A model generated the notes under the pieces. It was given only the letters and a program-made list of their open reading frames with translations. It did no database searches and had not been told where the DNA came from. Both the position numbers and the translations under genes were made by a program. Positions 8,070 to 17,056 of a stretch of DNA of 27,167 bases are shown piece after piece. Location: NCBI GenBank assembly GCA_964418595.1, contig CAYQMF010000090.1, forward strand, positions 1 to 27,167. Direction: 5' to 3'. Positions within the stretch are counted from its first letter, which is position 1; every line of letters begins with the position of its first letter. This DNA comes from CAYQMF01 sp964418595 (GTDB lineage: Bacteria; Planctomycetota; UBA1135; UBA2386).

Positions 8070-8862
8070 TCCCCCGCGACTACGTCACCGAGTGGCGCGC
8101 CCACGCTCCTTGGGTCGACGACGCGCAAGTGGAGCAGGACCTCGTCATCAGCCGTGCGCTCGTCGAGCTGTTCTCCGACCCAATGCTCTGCGATCGCCTC
8201 GCGTTCCGCGGCGGCACCGCGCTGCACAAGCTGTTCCTGCGGCCACCCGCCCGATACTCGGAGGACATCGATCTCGTACAGGTTCGCCCAGCGCCGATCG
8301 GCGAGACCTCGATCGCATCCGAAGCGTGCTCGGAGCGTGGCTCGCGGAAGGCCGATGGAAGCAGACCGAGGGCGGCGCCACGATGACCTTCCGGTTCGAC
8401 TCCGAGGAAGAGCCATCACGTCCACTTCGGCTGAAGGTTGAGATCAACACGCGCGAACACGGCACGAGGTTCGGCTACCACTTCGAGGAGCTGGTCGTGG
8501 CATCGCGCTGGTTCACGGGACGCGCGAACATTCGCAGCTTCCGACTCGACGAGCTCATGGGCACGAAGCTGCGCGCTCTCTATCAGCGCCGCAAGGGCAG
8601 AGATCTCTTCGATCTGGTCAGAGCGCTCGACGACCCGCGCGTGTCGCCCGCCGCCATCGCCGCGGTCTGCGTCGACTGCTTGGCGACGGGGGGAACGCCG
8701 ATTACGAAGGCAGCAATGGCGGCGAACCTCATGGCAAAGCGATCGCACCCGCTGTTTCGCAGCGACCTCTCGCCACTGCTCGCGCCGGGCGCCACATTCG
8801 ACGTCGACCAAGCTCTCGATCGGGTCCTCGCAGACCTGGTCGTCCTCTTGCCGGAGACGTGA
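8066..8862 (+). pseudogene. AbiEii-type nucleotidyltransferase toxin, frameshifted
   Basis: A GTG start overlaps the antitoxin stop. The first frame carries RGGTALHK (residues 48-55) and RYSEDIDLV (63-71), the GG(S/T) and DxD-like metal-binding motifs of the AbiEii/DUF1814 nucleotidyltransferases. After GET at 8308 the coding frame shifts back by one base, continuing with LDRIRSVLGAW, then LRLKVEIN and GTKLRALYQRRKGRDLFDL, the remaining family motifs. Adding one C at 8307-8308 restores a 265-residue protein, normal for the family. As written, translation continues out of frame and stops at 8386, losing the second catalytic half. It is either an inactivated toxin, which a host tolerates easily, or a sequencing error. 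AbiEii-type toxins transfer nucleotides to a cellular target such as tRNA. Confidence 0.82.
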
Positions 8863-8993
8863 TCTCGTGCTGTGGGGCACAGGACGATGGTCTCGGGCGG
8901 GCAGACTCTCGTTGGCGTCAGCCGCGAGCCGCGCGGCCCGCCGGAGCGGGTCGGACACTCGAACGCGCCGCCGGCCGGTCGAAGTGACCGCCC

Positions 8994-9052
8994 GGCGGCG
9001 ATCGACTCTCACTCGATCGTGACGCTCATCGCGTTCGAGTTGCCGAACGAGA
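8994..9052 (+). repeat. 59-bp direct repeat, right copy
   Basis: This is the partner of 7063-7121 with one mismatch. It spans the last 14 codons and stop of the LamG-protein gene on the minus strand and 15 bp past the stop. Confidence 0.9.
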
Positions 9053-12000
9053 ACACGTAGGGCATCGCTGGATCGCGGTTGAAGACCTGCCAGTGCAGGA
9101 CACCTCCCGCGACGTTCCGATCGTTCGGGATCGGCAGGGTCACGGTCGCGGTGCCGGTGAAGTCCGCGACTGCGATCACGGTCAGCATCGAGGCCGGGTC
9201 CAGGTAGAGCATCGCACCGGGCTGCGCGCCGATGATCCACAGCGGCAGGGGCGGATTGGCCAGCGCCCCGGCCAGCGCGAAGACGGCGATCGTGTTCGGC
9301 TTGAGCCCCTCCGCGACGATGGTCATGTTGCCGCCGACGACCGAGGGCCCGCCGAGCGAGAGCCTCGGGGTGTCCCAGGTGGTCGGCGCGCCGATGCCGG
9401 TGTAGGTCGGCGGCGTACCGTCGCTCATGTCGCACAGCAACACGCGCCCGCCGAGGAAGTCCATCACCCCGTCGTTGTCGGTGTCGGCCTCGATCTGCAC
9501 CGTGTAGGTGCCGAGCGCGTCGTAATCGACGAACTCCGCGGTCACGGCGAGGTCGAACCACGCACCCGGCTGCACGACCACGCTCCCGGTCGGCGTGCTG
9601 CCCGGCGCGAGGCCGTCCAGGCTCAGCGTGCTGGTGTCCGGTTCGTGGTTCTCGTCCCGTGCGATCACACGGTAGGCCAGGGTCATCGGCGCCGCGGTCG
9701 TGTTGGTGACGCGAGCCGGCCCGAGCTGCAGCGGCCGCCCGACGCGCAGCGAAGTCGGCGTGCCGTCCCAGCGGTTGCCGGTCACGCGGATGTCGCGGCG
9801 ATCGACCACCACCGACTCGCCACCGAGCACGTCGCCGGATGTGGACTCGACCATCATCCGGTAGCCACCGGCGAGGTTCTTGTCGGTCATGCCCGCCGGC
9901 CGCTGCACGGTGGTGTTGAACGCCATCGTCGCGCCTGGCGCGATCGGACCGATCGTGATCGGGTCACCCGGCAGGAACTGCGTCGGCCCGTGGATCGTGC
10001 CGCCGGCCCCGCTCTCGAGACCCTGGAACCAGCCGGTGTAGGTCTGCGGCTGGGTCGTGCCGTTGGTGATCCAACCGCTCACCGGCACGGCAGTGACGCC
10101 CACCGGGAACGTGACGTGCGGCGGCGGACCGAAGCCTTCCTTGCACTTGCCGGCGTAGCTGGCGCGCGACAGCGTGTTCAACTCGATCGGGTCGAGCGCG
10201 CGGCGGAAGAACTCCAGCTCGTCGATGTCGCCGCGGAAGGCCGAGCCACCGAAGCTGCTGCCGCCCACGGTCATGGGCGCGGTGTTGTGGAGCGAGCCCG
10301 GGTGACCCGGGGTGAAGACATGGAAAGTCCCGTCGAACACGAAGTGCGAAGACGCGTCGCGGTCGACGCGCACCGCGATGAAGTGCCACTGGCCAGCGAT
10401 GACCGGGAGCGCGGGCGACAAGTAGTTGGCGAAGGTTCCGTCCGCCAACTGCAGCCCGAGCTGGATGCCCGAGCTGTTCCTGTTGAGGAAGAACGAGTAT
10501 CCGGTGTACTGCGAGCCATCCTGCACCCGCTTGTCGACGAGCGTGCTCGCGCCCATCGGCGGCAGCGTTGGCACGCGGATCCAGGCGTCGATCGTGAAGT
10601 CGCCCGTCTTGACGTCGATGCCGCCGTGGTGCGGCACGATCACGCGGTCGTCATTGCCGTCGAAGTTCAACGCGCCCGAGACCTTGCCGGGGATCGGCGT
10701 CGGGTTGCCGACGTGCGTGCCGTTCCACGACTTGAAGTTCCACTGCTTGACCCGGTTCACCGCGGTGGGGCCGACGAGGTCGTCGAAGGTGAGCCACGCG
10801 GCGAGGTTCTTCGGTGCCTTGACGCAGTCCGGCTCGAAGCAGAACTCGTGCGGCGACGTCGCCGGGGTCTCGGTGCGGTAGTACACGTACCACTGCCGCG
10901 GGTCCGACTCGTACTGCAGGTACTTCGGGATCCACGGCGTCGGCACGAACGCCTGCTCGACCGCGACCTCCTGGTCGTTGCAGTTCGAGCGCAACTGGGA
11001 GTCACCCTTCAGCAGGTAGATGTCCGACAGCCCGCCGCCGGTCATGTTCGTCAACCCGCTTGCCGCGAAGCCGTTGTCGCTCGTCGAGATGACCTGGAAG
11101 ATCTCGTCCACGACCCCCGCGCCGCCGTACTTGCGCGCGAACTGCTTCACCCCCGCGCTGTTCGTGCGCAGGAGCAGTCCGTCGTTCCCCATGCGACCGT
11201 TGCACAGCAGATCGCCGTTGGGAGCCTCCGCGATGGTCGGGCGCGAGCCCTGGATGCCAGGGAAGTAGGTCCGCCACATCGGCGCGCAGGCGTTGTTGAC
11301 CTTCAGCAGGAAGCTGCCGGGCACCATCCCCGCGCCGTAGTGACCCCAGATCACGAAGTTGCCGTCCTTGGTGGTCGTGATCGACTGCTGGTCGACGTCC
11401 TCCAGGTCACCGTAGAGCGCCGAGCACAGCGGGATGCCCAGCGGCGACGTGCGCATCACCAGCGTCGTGCGCCACGGCCGCGTGGGCTCCTGCATCGAGC
11501 CGACGACGACGAAGTCACCGTTGGTGGCCTGGCGCAGGTCGTGGAAGCGGATGGGGAAGCGGTTGTAGGTGTACGCGTACCACCACTGCAGTCCGCCCAG
11601 CGCATCCGTCGAGAAGAGCACGCCGCGGCTGGCGGCCGTGTCGGTGTCGACGTTGGTCGTGACGGCGAAGCCCCCCTTGGTCTTCTCGATCACGCGTGCG
11701 CCCTGGCGGATGCCGGTCGCGTCGCCGTGGTAGGTCCAGAGCCTCGGCCCGATCATCGAGACGCCGTTCTTGTCGAACAGGCCGATGTAGACCTCGAGCC
11801 CCAGGGTGTTTCCCGGAAGCTCGCCCACGGAGACGTACCCACCGTTGGCCGTCCGCCGCACGATGTTGGGCTCGAGACGCGGGTCCGTGATCAGTGGCGT
11901 GAAGCTGGCATCGCTGAGCTTGATGTCGACGCCGTTCACGGACACTGCCACTGCGTTGGTGCCCTGAGTGCCCGCCACCGCATAGCCTTGCGGAGTCTGC

Positions 12001-12158
12001 ACGATCGTCATGCCGATCTCCGTTGCCGCCGGCAGAGCCCTGCCGTGTGAGGACTCGAACTTCTGCGCGGGTATCGTCGCCGTAAACAGGAGAAGGCCTG
12101 CGGCGCGCCAGCGGGCGGGAACGGGTGAGAAACGACCAGTGGTTGGATGGGTGTGCAT
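9009..12158 (-). CDS. Large secreted LamG-domain protein with propeller-like N-terminus
   Basis: The product has 1049 residues. The start at 12158 puts a short basic lead and a hydrophobic stretch (AAGLLLFTATIPAQ) at the N-terminus, a plausible Sec signal; the frame is open further upstream but runs into the divergent gene. Residues 40-400 contain repeats such as KDGNFVIWG, PNGDLLCNG and DNGFAASG, each followed by a LLK or LLRT strand, as in bacterial propeller-like proteins. A LamG/concanavalin-like domain follows at about 445-670 (WLTFDD, FTIDAWIRV, WHFIAVRVDRD, FRGDIDELEFFRRAL). Beta-sandwich-like segments come next, then a C-terminal module with VTLPIPND, WQVF and NAMSVTIE. The likely role is surface or matrix adhesion or glycan binding; no catalytic motif is visible. 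Its last codons are repeated at 7078. No Shine-Dalgarno site was seen. Confidence 0.82.
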   Translation of the reverse strand: MHTHPTTGRFSPVPARWRAAGLLLFTATIPAQKFESSHGRALPAATEIGMTIVQTPQGYAVAGTQGTNAVAVSVNGVDIKLSDASFTPLITDPRLEPNIVRRTANGGYVSVGELPGNTLGLEVYIGLFDKNGVSMIGPRLWTYHGDATGIRQGARVIEKTKGGFAVTTNVDTDTAASRGVLFSTDALGGLQWWYAYTYNRFPIRFHDLRQATNGDFVVVGSMQEPTRPWRTTLVMRTSPLGIPLCSALYGDLEDVDQQSITTTKDGNFVIWGHYGAGMVPGSFLLKVNNACAPMWRTYFPGIQGSRPTIAEAPNGDLLCNGRMGNDGLLLRTNSAGVKQFARKYGGAGVVDEIFQVISTSDNGFAASGLTNMTGGGLSDIYLLKGDSQLRSNCNDQEVAVEQAFVPTPWIPKYLQYESDPRQWYVYYRTETPATSPHEFCFEPDCVKAPKNLAAWLTFDDLVGPTAVNRVKQWNFKSWNGTHVGNPTPIPGKVSGALNFDGNDDRVIVPHHGGIDVKTGDFTIDAWIRVPTLPPMGASTLVDKRVQDGSQYTGYSFFLNRNSSGIQLGLQLADGTFANYLSPALPVIAGQWHFIAVRVDRDASSHFVFDGTFHVFTPGHPGSLHNTAPMTVGGSSFGGSAFRGDIDELEFFRRALDPIELNTLSRASYAGKCKEGFGPPPHVTFPVGVTAVPVSGWITNGTTQPQTYTGWFQGLESGAGGTIHGPTQFLPGDPITIGPIAPGATMAFNTTVQRPAGMTDKNLAGGYRMMVESTSGDVLGGESVVVDRRDIRVTGNRWDGTPTSLRVGRPLQLGPARVTNTTAAPMTLAYRVIARDENHEPDTSTLSLDGLAPGSTPTGSVVVQPGAWFDLAVTAEFVDYDALGTYTVQIEADTDNDGVMDFLGGRVLLCDMSDGTPPTYTGIGAPTTWDTPRLSLGGPSVVGGNMTIVAEGLKPNTIAVFALAGALANPPLPLWIIGAQPGAMLYLDPASMLTVIAVADFTGTATVTLPIPNDRNVAGGVLHWQVFNRDPAMPYVFSFGNSNAMSVTIE

Positions 12159-12263
12159 TGGGGTGTTGGAGTTCGATGGGTGCCCGTTTTCTGGGGCCAA
12201 CCCTCGGATCCCCAGTCGCACCCCGCGCCGGACAGGAAACCAAGGACCTATGCTCTCCTCGCG

Positions 12264-13406
12264 GTGACCCGCCCTCTTCCGCACCTGTCCCTGCGCCCGA
12301 GCGAGCCCACGCGCTTCGGGTCCGGCTGGATCAGCGGGGTACTCGGCGTGCTCTGCGGCGTGCTCGGGTTCGGCGCCGTCCTCTGCCTCACCTTCCCGCA
12401 CTGGCTCACCTTCGCCGATCTGCGCGGGCACTACCCGCTCGGCTTCGTGCGCGTCGCGGTGCAGGTCGTGCTCGTGGCGGCGTTGAGCCTCGGCGTGCTG
12501 AGCACATGCCTCCGGCGCAACAAGGCGCTCGGTCTGGCAGCGCTCTGCCTCACCCTCCTGGCGCTGCTGCTCGGCGGCGCGCAAGCGCGTCCGCGTAGCG
12601 ACGCCGACAGTCCGTTCGGGCTCGGCCTCGACTGGTTCCTGCTCAACCTGCTCGGCTACTCGCTGGTGTTCGTGCCGCTCGAGCGCGTCTTCGCGCTCCG
12701 CCCGGAACAGGGGATCCTCCGCGCCGAGTGGCGCACCGATCTCGTGTACTTCATGGTCAGCGCCCTCCTCGTGCAGGCGACGACCTTCGTCACGCTTGCC
12801 CCGGCGAGCGTGCTGGTCGCACCGCTGCGCAGTGCGGCCTTGGCCGACCGGATCGCGAGCCTGCCCCTGCTCGTCCAGGTCGGGGCGATCCTCGTGCTCG
12901 TCGACCTCGTCCAGTACCTCGTCCACCGCGCCTTCCACCGGGTGCCGTGGCTCTGGCGCTTCCACGCCGTGCATCACAGCGCGACGACGATGGACTGGCT
13001 CGCGGGCTCACGCCTGCACCTCGTCGACGTGTTGGTGACCCGTGCCGCGAGCTACGTCCCGATCTACCTCCTGGGCTTCTCGTTGCCGGCGTTCGCCATC
13101 TACCTGGCGATCGTCGTCGTGCAGGCGACCTTCATCCACGCCAACGTGCGCTGGAACCTGCCGTGGCTCGGCCGGTTCGTCGTCACGCCACGCTTCCACC
13201 ACTGGCACCACAGCGACGCGCCGGAGGCGATCGACAAGAACTTCGCCGTGCACACTCCGCTGTGGGACTGGTTGTTCGGCACGCGCTACCTGCCGGCGGC
13301 GTTCCCCGCGAGCTATGGGCTCGCGTCGGGGGCGCGCATGCCCAAGGGCTGGTGGCGGCAGTTCGCGTACGGGTTCGGCTTCTGCGGGAAGGCGTGGTCG
13401 AGCTGA
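12264..13406 (+). CDS. Membrane di-iron hydroxylase of the sterol desaturase / fatty acid hydroxylase family
   Basis: A 380-residue integral membrane protein with about six hydrophobic segments (25-45, 60-82, 88-105, 120-140, 157-178, 200-220, with another at 260-290). It has the three histidine clusters of the family: HRAFH (221-225), HAVHH (234-238) and FHHWHH (311-316). H292 in IHANVRWNLP is a further conserved ligand position. These bind a di-iron centre for O2-dependent hydroxylation or desaturation of lipid or sterol chains. The GTG at 12264 is chosen because the longer frame from 12147 would overlap the divergent LamG gene and adds a Pro/Arg-rich stretch that is unlikely to be translated. 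The extra N-terminal membrane segments before the catalytic core are longer than in minimal members. The lipid substrate is unknown. Confidence 0.88.
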   Translation: MTRPLPHLSLRPSEPTRFGSGWISGVLGVLCGVLGFGAVLCLTFPHWLTFADLRGHYPLGFVRVAVQVVLVAALSLGVLSTCLRRNKALGLAALCLTLLALLLGGAQARPRSDADSPFGLGLDWFLLNLLGYSLVFVPLERVFALRPEQGILRAEWRTDLVYFMVSALLVQATTFVTLAPASVLVAPLRSAALADRIASLPLLVQVGAILVLVDLVQYLVHRAFHRVPWLWRFHAVHHSATTMDWLAGSRLHLVDVLVTRAASYVPIYLLGFSLPAFAIYLAIVVVQATFIHANVRWNLPWLGRFVVTPRFHHWHHSDAPEAIDKNFAVHTPLWDWLFGTRYLPAAFPASYGLASGARMPKGWWRQFAYGFGFCGKAWSS

Positions 13407-13423
13407 GCCGGAGCGCGTCTGCG

Positions 13424-14518
13424 CTACGGGAAGATGCCGTCCAGCTCTAGCACCGGCACGAGCCCGCCGGTGCCCGCGCCGGCGCTGAGGAACCAGCTCG
13501 CGCTCGACGCCACGTAGAACACTGAGTTGGCCTGCGTCGCGTAGCCGGTGCCCGGGTGCACGAGCGTCACCCACGCCTCCGACACGACGGCGTTGGCGAG
13601 GCTGGTCGGCGACGCAAGCCCGAGCGCCTGGTGGTAGAGCGGCAGGTCGACGAGCCACGGGCCGGCCGGGATCGGCCACTGCGTGGCGGGGAACACACCG
13701 CCGGTCGGCACCGCGATCTGGTTGGCGAGCATGTCGATCGCCCAGGAGCAGTTGGTCATGCCGAGGCCGGTGAGGTCGAACGGAAACCCCGGCGCGCGGT
13801 TGGTGCTGCCGAGGAAGACCGCGGCCAGCGCGAACGCGGTGCTCGTCGTCTGCCGCAGGTTGAGGGTGAGCGCGCCGCCGACCGCGCCGCTCGTGCGATC
13901 CGGCGTGAGGTTGAGGGTGTGACCGTTGCCGTTCGAGCAGGTGGGCGACACGGACGCGAGGATCAGCTCCTGCGAGTTCGAGCGGCGGAACACCGCGTCG
14001 ACGTTCCACGAGCCCGGCGGCGTGGTCGCATCGGCGGTGTCGATCTGCAGCAGCAGGTTGCCGGTGGCGCCGAGGAACACGTACGGCGTGGTGAGCGGGA
14101 AGACGACGCCGAACGGCGCCGGCAGGCGCGTCGCGGGCGCCGCCGTCGGCAGGTTGAGCGTGCTGCTGAAGCCCAGCGTCGGCGTCGTGTTGCCGGTGTT
14201 GGCGACCGGATCGTTCGTCATCGCCGCCGCCGTCACCGGCGTCGTCCACAGCGTGAGCGTGTAGGCCTTGCTGTAGCCGGGGTAGGTCGCGGTGAGCGAG
14301 CCTTCGGGGCGCATCGCGATCGAGTTGACGATGCCGGTGCCGGTCGTCACCCACGCCGCGTCGACGAGGATCTGCAGCTTCGTGTCCTGCCGACCGAAGG
14401 GATACGTGAACGAGCGGTTGCCTTCGACGTCGTCGAAGCCCGGCGGCACGTGGCGCGTGATCTGCGCGGGGACGGCAGCGAGGAGGAGAAGGGACGCGGC
14501 GAGAACGCGGACGCGCAT
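13424..14518 (-). CDS. Secreted protein of unknown function
   Basis: A 364-residue protein with a clear signal peptide (MRVRVLAASLLLLAAVPAQ) and AGGAG 9 nt before the ATG. The mature part is rich in Thr, Asn, Ala and Gly and predicted to be all-beta. It opens with a motif GFDDVEGNRSFTYPFGRQ and contains a sandwich-like stretch through FRRSNSQELILASV. I do not recognise a catalytic site or named domain; similar opening segments are typical of exported planctomycete proteins of unknown role. It lacks the C-terminal VTI-type module of its neighbours. It follows the helical-repeat gene by 41 bp on the same strand and converges with the hydroxylase gene over 17 bp. Confidence 0.75.
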   Translation of the reverse strand: MRVRVLAASLLLLAAVPAQITRHVPPGFDDVEGNRSFTYPFGRQDTKLQILVDAAWVTTGTGIVNSIAMRPEGSLTATYPGYSKAYTLTLWTTPVTAAAMTNDPVANTGNTTPTLGFSSTLNLPTAAPATRLPAPFGVVFPLTTPYVFLGATGNLLLQIDTADATTPPGSWNVDAVFRRSNSQELILASVSPTCSNGNGHTLNLTPDRTSGAVGGALTLNLRQTTSTAFALAAVFLGSTNRAPGFPFDLTGLGMTNCSWAIDMLANQIAVPTGGVFPATQWPIPAGPWLVDLPLYHQALGLASPTSLANAVVSEAWVTLVHPGTGYATQANSVFYVASSASWFLSAGAGTGGLVPVLELDGIFP

Positions 14519-14559
14519 GGTCGGTGACTCCTGTGGGCGGCGCGCCGAGGATAGCGCGA

Positions 14560-16818
14560 TCAGCGCACGACGACGTGGCGACCTTCGATGCGGCTGAAGC
14601 GCAGGTGCGCGAGATGCGCCGTGAAGTACCGCTGCGCCGCAACCGGCCGGCTGCACAGGGCATCGTCGGCGACGGCGAAGCCATCCCACTCGACGAGGTC
14701 TTCGAGGTCATTGGCGACCGCGGCGTACAGGCAGCAGTTGCCTTCGAGGAGACGGAGGGACGCGATCGCCGACGCGGGGTCGTCGGGGTCGACCAGCGCG
14801 TACGCGGGCAGGTCGTCGAACCACGGGTAGAGACCCGCGGCGTGGGCGGCCGCGAGTTCGGTGCGCGCGTCCGGCTCGCCGAGCCTGGCCAGCTCCGCGG
14901 TCGCCCACGCGTACAGCCCGTGGTGGCGCTCGGCGCGCGCGCGGGCGAGGTAGGCGTGCACGGCAGGGTGCGCGCAGTGGAAGAGGTGGCGGAGCTGGCC
15001 GCGGGCGAAGGGGCGGGTCTCGAGATACGCGGCGACCGCGGCGGGCGCGTCGCCGGCGCGGGCGGCGGCGCAGAGGCGCAGCCATGCCGCCGCGACATCG
15101 TCGGGCAGGTCGGCCCACTCGTCGGCCAGCGTGCCGGCAAGCCGCTCGTCGAGGCCGTGGCACGCGAGCAGCGTGGCGAGGATCGCCGACGCGCGCTTCG
15201 TCGGCGCGGCGGTGATCTCGGCCGCGAGCGCAGCGATGAGCTGCGGCGAACGGCTGCGCGCCAGTGCGACCGGACACTCGTCCTTCGCCGCGAAGTGCGC
15301 CAGCAGATCGACACCGCGCTGCGCGGCACCGAGCCGCAGGAGCAGCGCGCGCGCCGCGTCGCGGATCTCGGGCACGTCGTGGTCGCGCGCGGCGTCGAGC
15401 TTCGCCGCGAAGGCCTCGGCGTCGGTGACCTCGAGCAGGCCGGCGTGGCAGTCCGGCAGGTGCTGCGGCGTGAGCCGCGCGAGGTAGGCGCGGCGGAGTG
15501 CGCCGGTGCGCGTAGCCGGCCATGCGTCGAGCAGTGCGTGCAGACGCACGTCGTCGAGGGGTTGCGTGGTCGCCGCCACCGCGAGCAGCACGGGCAGCTC
15601 CGGTCGGGCCGGCACGAGGCCGATGCGGTCGAGGTGCTCGACGTCGGCGAGGCGGCGACACATCGCGCGCCCGGCCTCGCGGTCGGGCCCGAACGCGAGC
15701 GCACACACCTCGATCGCTGCGGCGTCGTCGAGGGTGAGGAAGGCCGCGAGTCCGTACTCGTCCTGCTTCGCTCGCGTCCAAAGCACGTCGCGCGCGTCGG
15801 CCTCGCCGTGCTGCGCCAGGGCCGCGAGCGCCAGCGCGCTCGGCAGGTGCTGCGCGTCCTTCGCCAGCGTCCGCAGTGCTCCGTCGGCCTCCGCCTGCCG
15901 GTAGCCAACCAACCGCCGCGCCGCCACTGCGCGCGCACGCTCGTCGCGCGACGCAGCGAGTTTCACGAGCAGCGCGAGGTCGTGTTCACCCGGCGCCGCA
16001 TCGAGCGCCCAGCGCAGCGCCCAGCCGGAGAAGCGGAGCAGTTCGCCTTCGACCTCCTGCACGAACAGCCGGTCGAGCACCGCCTGCAGCATGCGCGGCC
16101 AGCCGCCGCGCTCCTCCGGCAGCTTGAAGGCGCGCGGCACGAAGGGCACCTTCTCCTCCGTCGGGTCGACGCCCGCCGGGATGCCTTCGCCGGGCCACGA
16201 CAGCACCGCGTCGGCGATCTTGTTGCGGTGTGCGTCGGTGTACCACGAAGCCACCACGAGGAAACGCAGCGCGTCCTCGCGCAGCAGCACGTCGTCGCAG
16301 CGCACGAGCTGGCTCAGCGCCGGCACATGTTCCGGCCGCAGCCCGCGATGGATGAAGCCGACCAGTTGGTACACCTCGCGCGGCACCTGCGGGCACGACA
16401 GCAGCAGACGGCCCACGTCGGCGTGCGTCAGCGCGTCGCGGAACTCCTCGAACGAGAACGGCGCCGGCAACGCCAGCGAGCGCTCGAGCGCGACCGCCAC
16501 CAGCCGCCTCTGCTCCGCGACGTCGAGCCACCGCGGCTCCGCGATCGCCGCCGCGCCGAGGGCGGTCGCTGGATCGTCGGAGCGCAGCCCCCACCGCGCG
16601 AGCGCGCAGCGCGTGGCATCGGGCAGCTCTGCGAGCCGCAGCTCGGCCGCGGCGTGGCGCTTGGAGTCGGCGGCGAAGAGATCGCCCAGCAGGCCGCGGA
16701 GTTCGGTGCCGATCGTCGGCGCGAGCGTCGGAAGGCGTTGTCCTTGCGGGGCGAGCGCGAGGATCGCGGCGAGGAAAGCAGCGCACATGCGGCGAGTATG
16801 GCGGTCGAGAACCCGCAC
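14560..16818 (-). CDS. Exported helical-repeat (HEAT-like) protein
   Basis: The product has 752 residues from a GTG at 16818, which places basic residues (RHTRR) before the hydrophobic signal AAFLAAILALAPQG. The internal ATG at 16788 would leave the signal without a basic region but is also possible. No good Shine-Dalgarno site precedes either. Nearly the whole chain is alpha-helical, with recurring units of 35-45 residues rich in Ala, Leu, Arg and Asp (DERARAVAARRL, DVPEIRDAARALLLRLG, PTKRASAILATLLACHG), as in HEAT-like superhelical scaffolds. No enzyme motif was seen. It probably acts as a periplasmic protein-binding scaffold; this is inference. It is followed by the secreted protein gene at 14518 and is divergent from the Ton-like operon across 238 bp. 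Confidence 0.7.
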   Translation of the reverse strand: MRVLDRHTRRMCAAFLAAILALAPQGQRLPTLAPTIGTELRGLLGDLFAADSKRHAAAELRLAELPDATRCALARWGLRSDDPATALGAAAIAEPRWLDVAEQRRLVAVALERSLALPAPFSFEEFRDALTHADVGRLLLSCPQVPREVYQLVGFIHRGLRPEHVPALSQLVRCDDVLLREDALRFLVVASWYTDAHRNKIADAVLSWPGEGIPAGVDPTEEKVPFVPRAFKLPEERGGWPRMLQAVLDRLFVQEVEGELLRFSGWALRWALDAAPGEHDLALLVKLAASRDERARAVAARRLVGYRQAEADGALRTLAKDAQHLPSALALAALAQHGEADARDVLWTRAKQDEYGLAAFLTLDDAAAIEVCALAFGPDREAGRAMCRRLADVEHLDRIGLVPARPELPVLLAVAATTQPLDDVRLHALLDAWPATRTGALRRAYLARLTPQHLPDCHAGLLEVTDAEAFAAKLDAARDHDVPEIRDAARALLLRLGAAQRGVDLLAHFAAKDECPVALARSRSPQLIAALAAEITAAPTKRASAILATLLACHGLDERLAGTLADEWADLPDDVAAAWLRLCAAARAGDAPAAVAAYLETRPFARGQLRHLFHCAHPAVHAYLARARAERHHGLYAWATAELARLGEPDARTELAAAHAAGLYPWFDDLPAYALVDPDDPASAIASLRLLEGNCCLYAAVANDLEDLVEWDGFAVADDALCSRPVAAQRYFTAHLAHLRFSRIEGRHVVVR

Positions 16819-16940
16819 CGCGCACGCGCGACACTCCCGATGTAGCGGCTCGACGGCTGCACGTGTCCTCGTGGAATGACACCGGCCGTCGGCGTCGAGA
16901 GCGCACGAGGAAGTCCGGAATCAGATTCTCGCGAAGCCTT

Positions 16941-16962
16941 CACGCGCGCGCGCGCGCGCACG
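16941..16962 (+). repeat. Alternating CG dinucleotide run
   Basis: (CG)8 at 16943-16958, flanked by CA and CACG, gives a 20-22 bp pure purine-pyrimidine alternation in the divergent intergenic region between the helical-repeat gene and the Ton-like operon. Such tracts can adopt Z-DNA under supercoiling; here it could equally be chance in GC-rich DNA. Confidence 0.6.
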
Positions 16963-17056
16963 GTTCTTTGCCGGAGTCGAGAACGCCACGCCGCGAGCGC
17001 GAGCACGCACCGCGGCATGCGCGTTGCTCTTCGGGAAGCATCGAAAGGTGCTCTCC

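Noticed and set aside
8870..8882. CTGTG-GGG-CACAG hairpin after the toxin gene as terminator
   Set aside because: Only a 5-bp stem and no T-run follows; cannot be called a Rho-independent terminator.
7063..9052. Transposon carrying the AbiE pair
   Set aside because: No transposase or integrase, no terminal inverted repeats; the flanking repeats are direct and correspond to a gene end.
9093..12050. 985-residue plus-strand open frame opposite the LamG gene
   Set aside because: It is an Arg/Val/Asp-rich shadow frame with no domain, caused by high GC; the minus-strand frame has a signal peptide and recognisable domains.
13008..15938. 976-residue minus-strand open frame across two genes
   Set aside because: Arg/Ser/Pro-rich low-complexity translation overlapping two credible genes in other frames.
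14524..16845. 773-residue plus-strand open frame
   Set aside because: Antisense of the helical-repeat gene; composition is Arg/Glu/Val-skewed without domain or start signal.
16819..17056. Divergent promoters between the helical-repeat gene and the Ton-like operon
   Set aside because: A promoter must be somewhere here, but I found no -35/-10 pair good enough to place.
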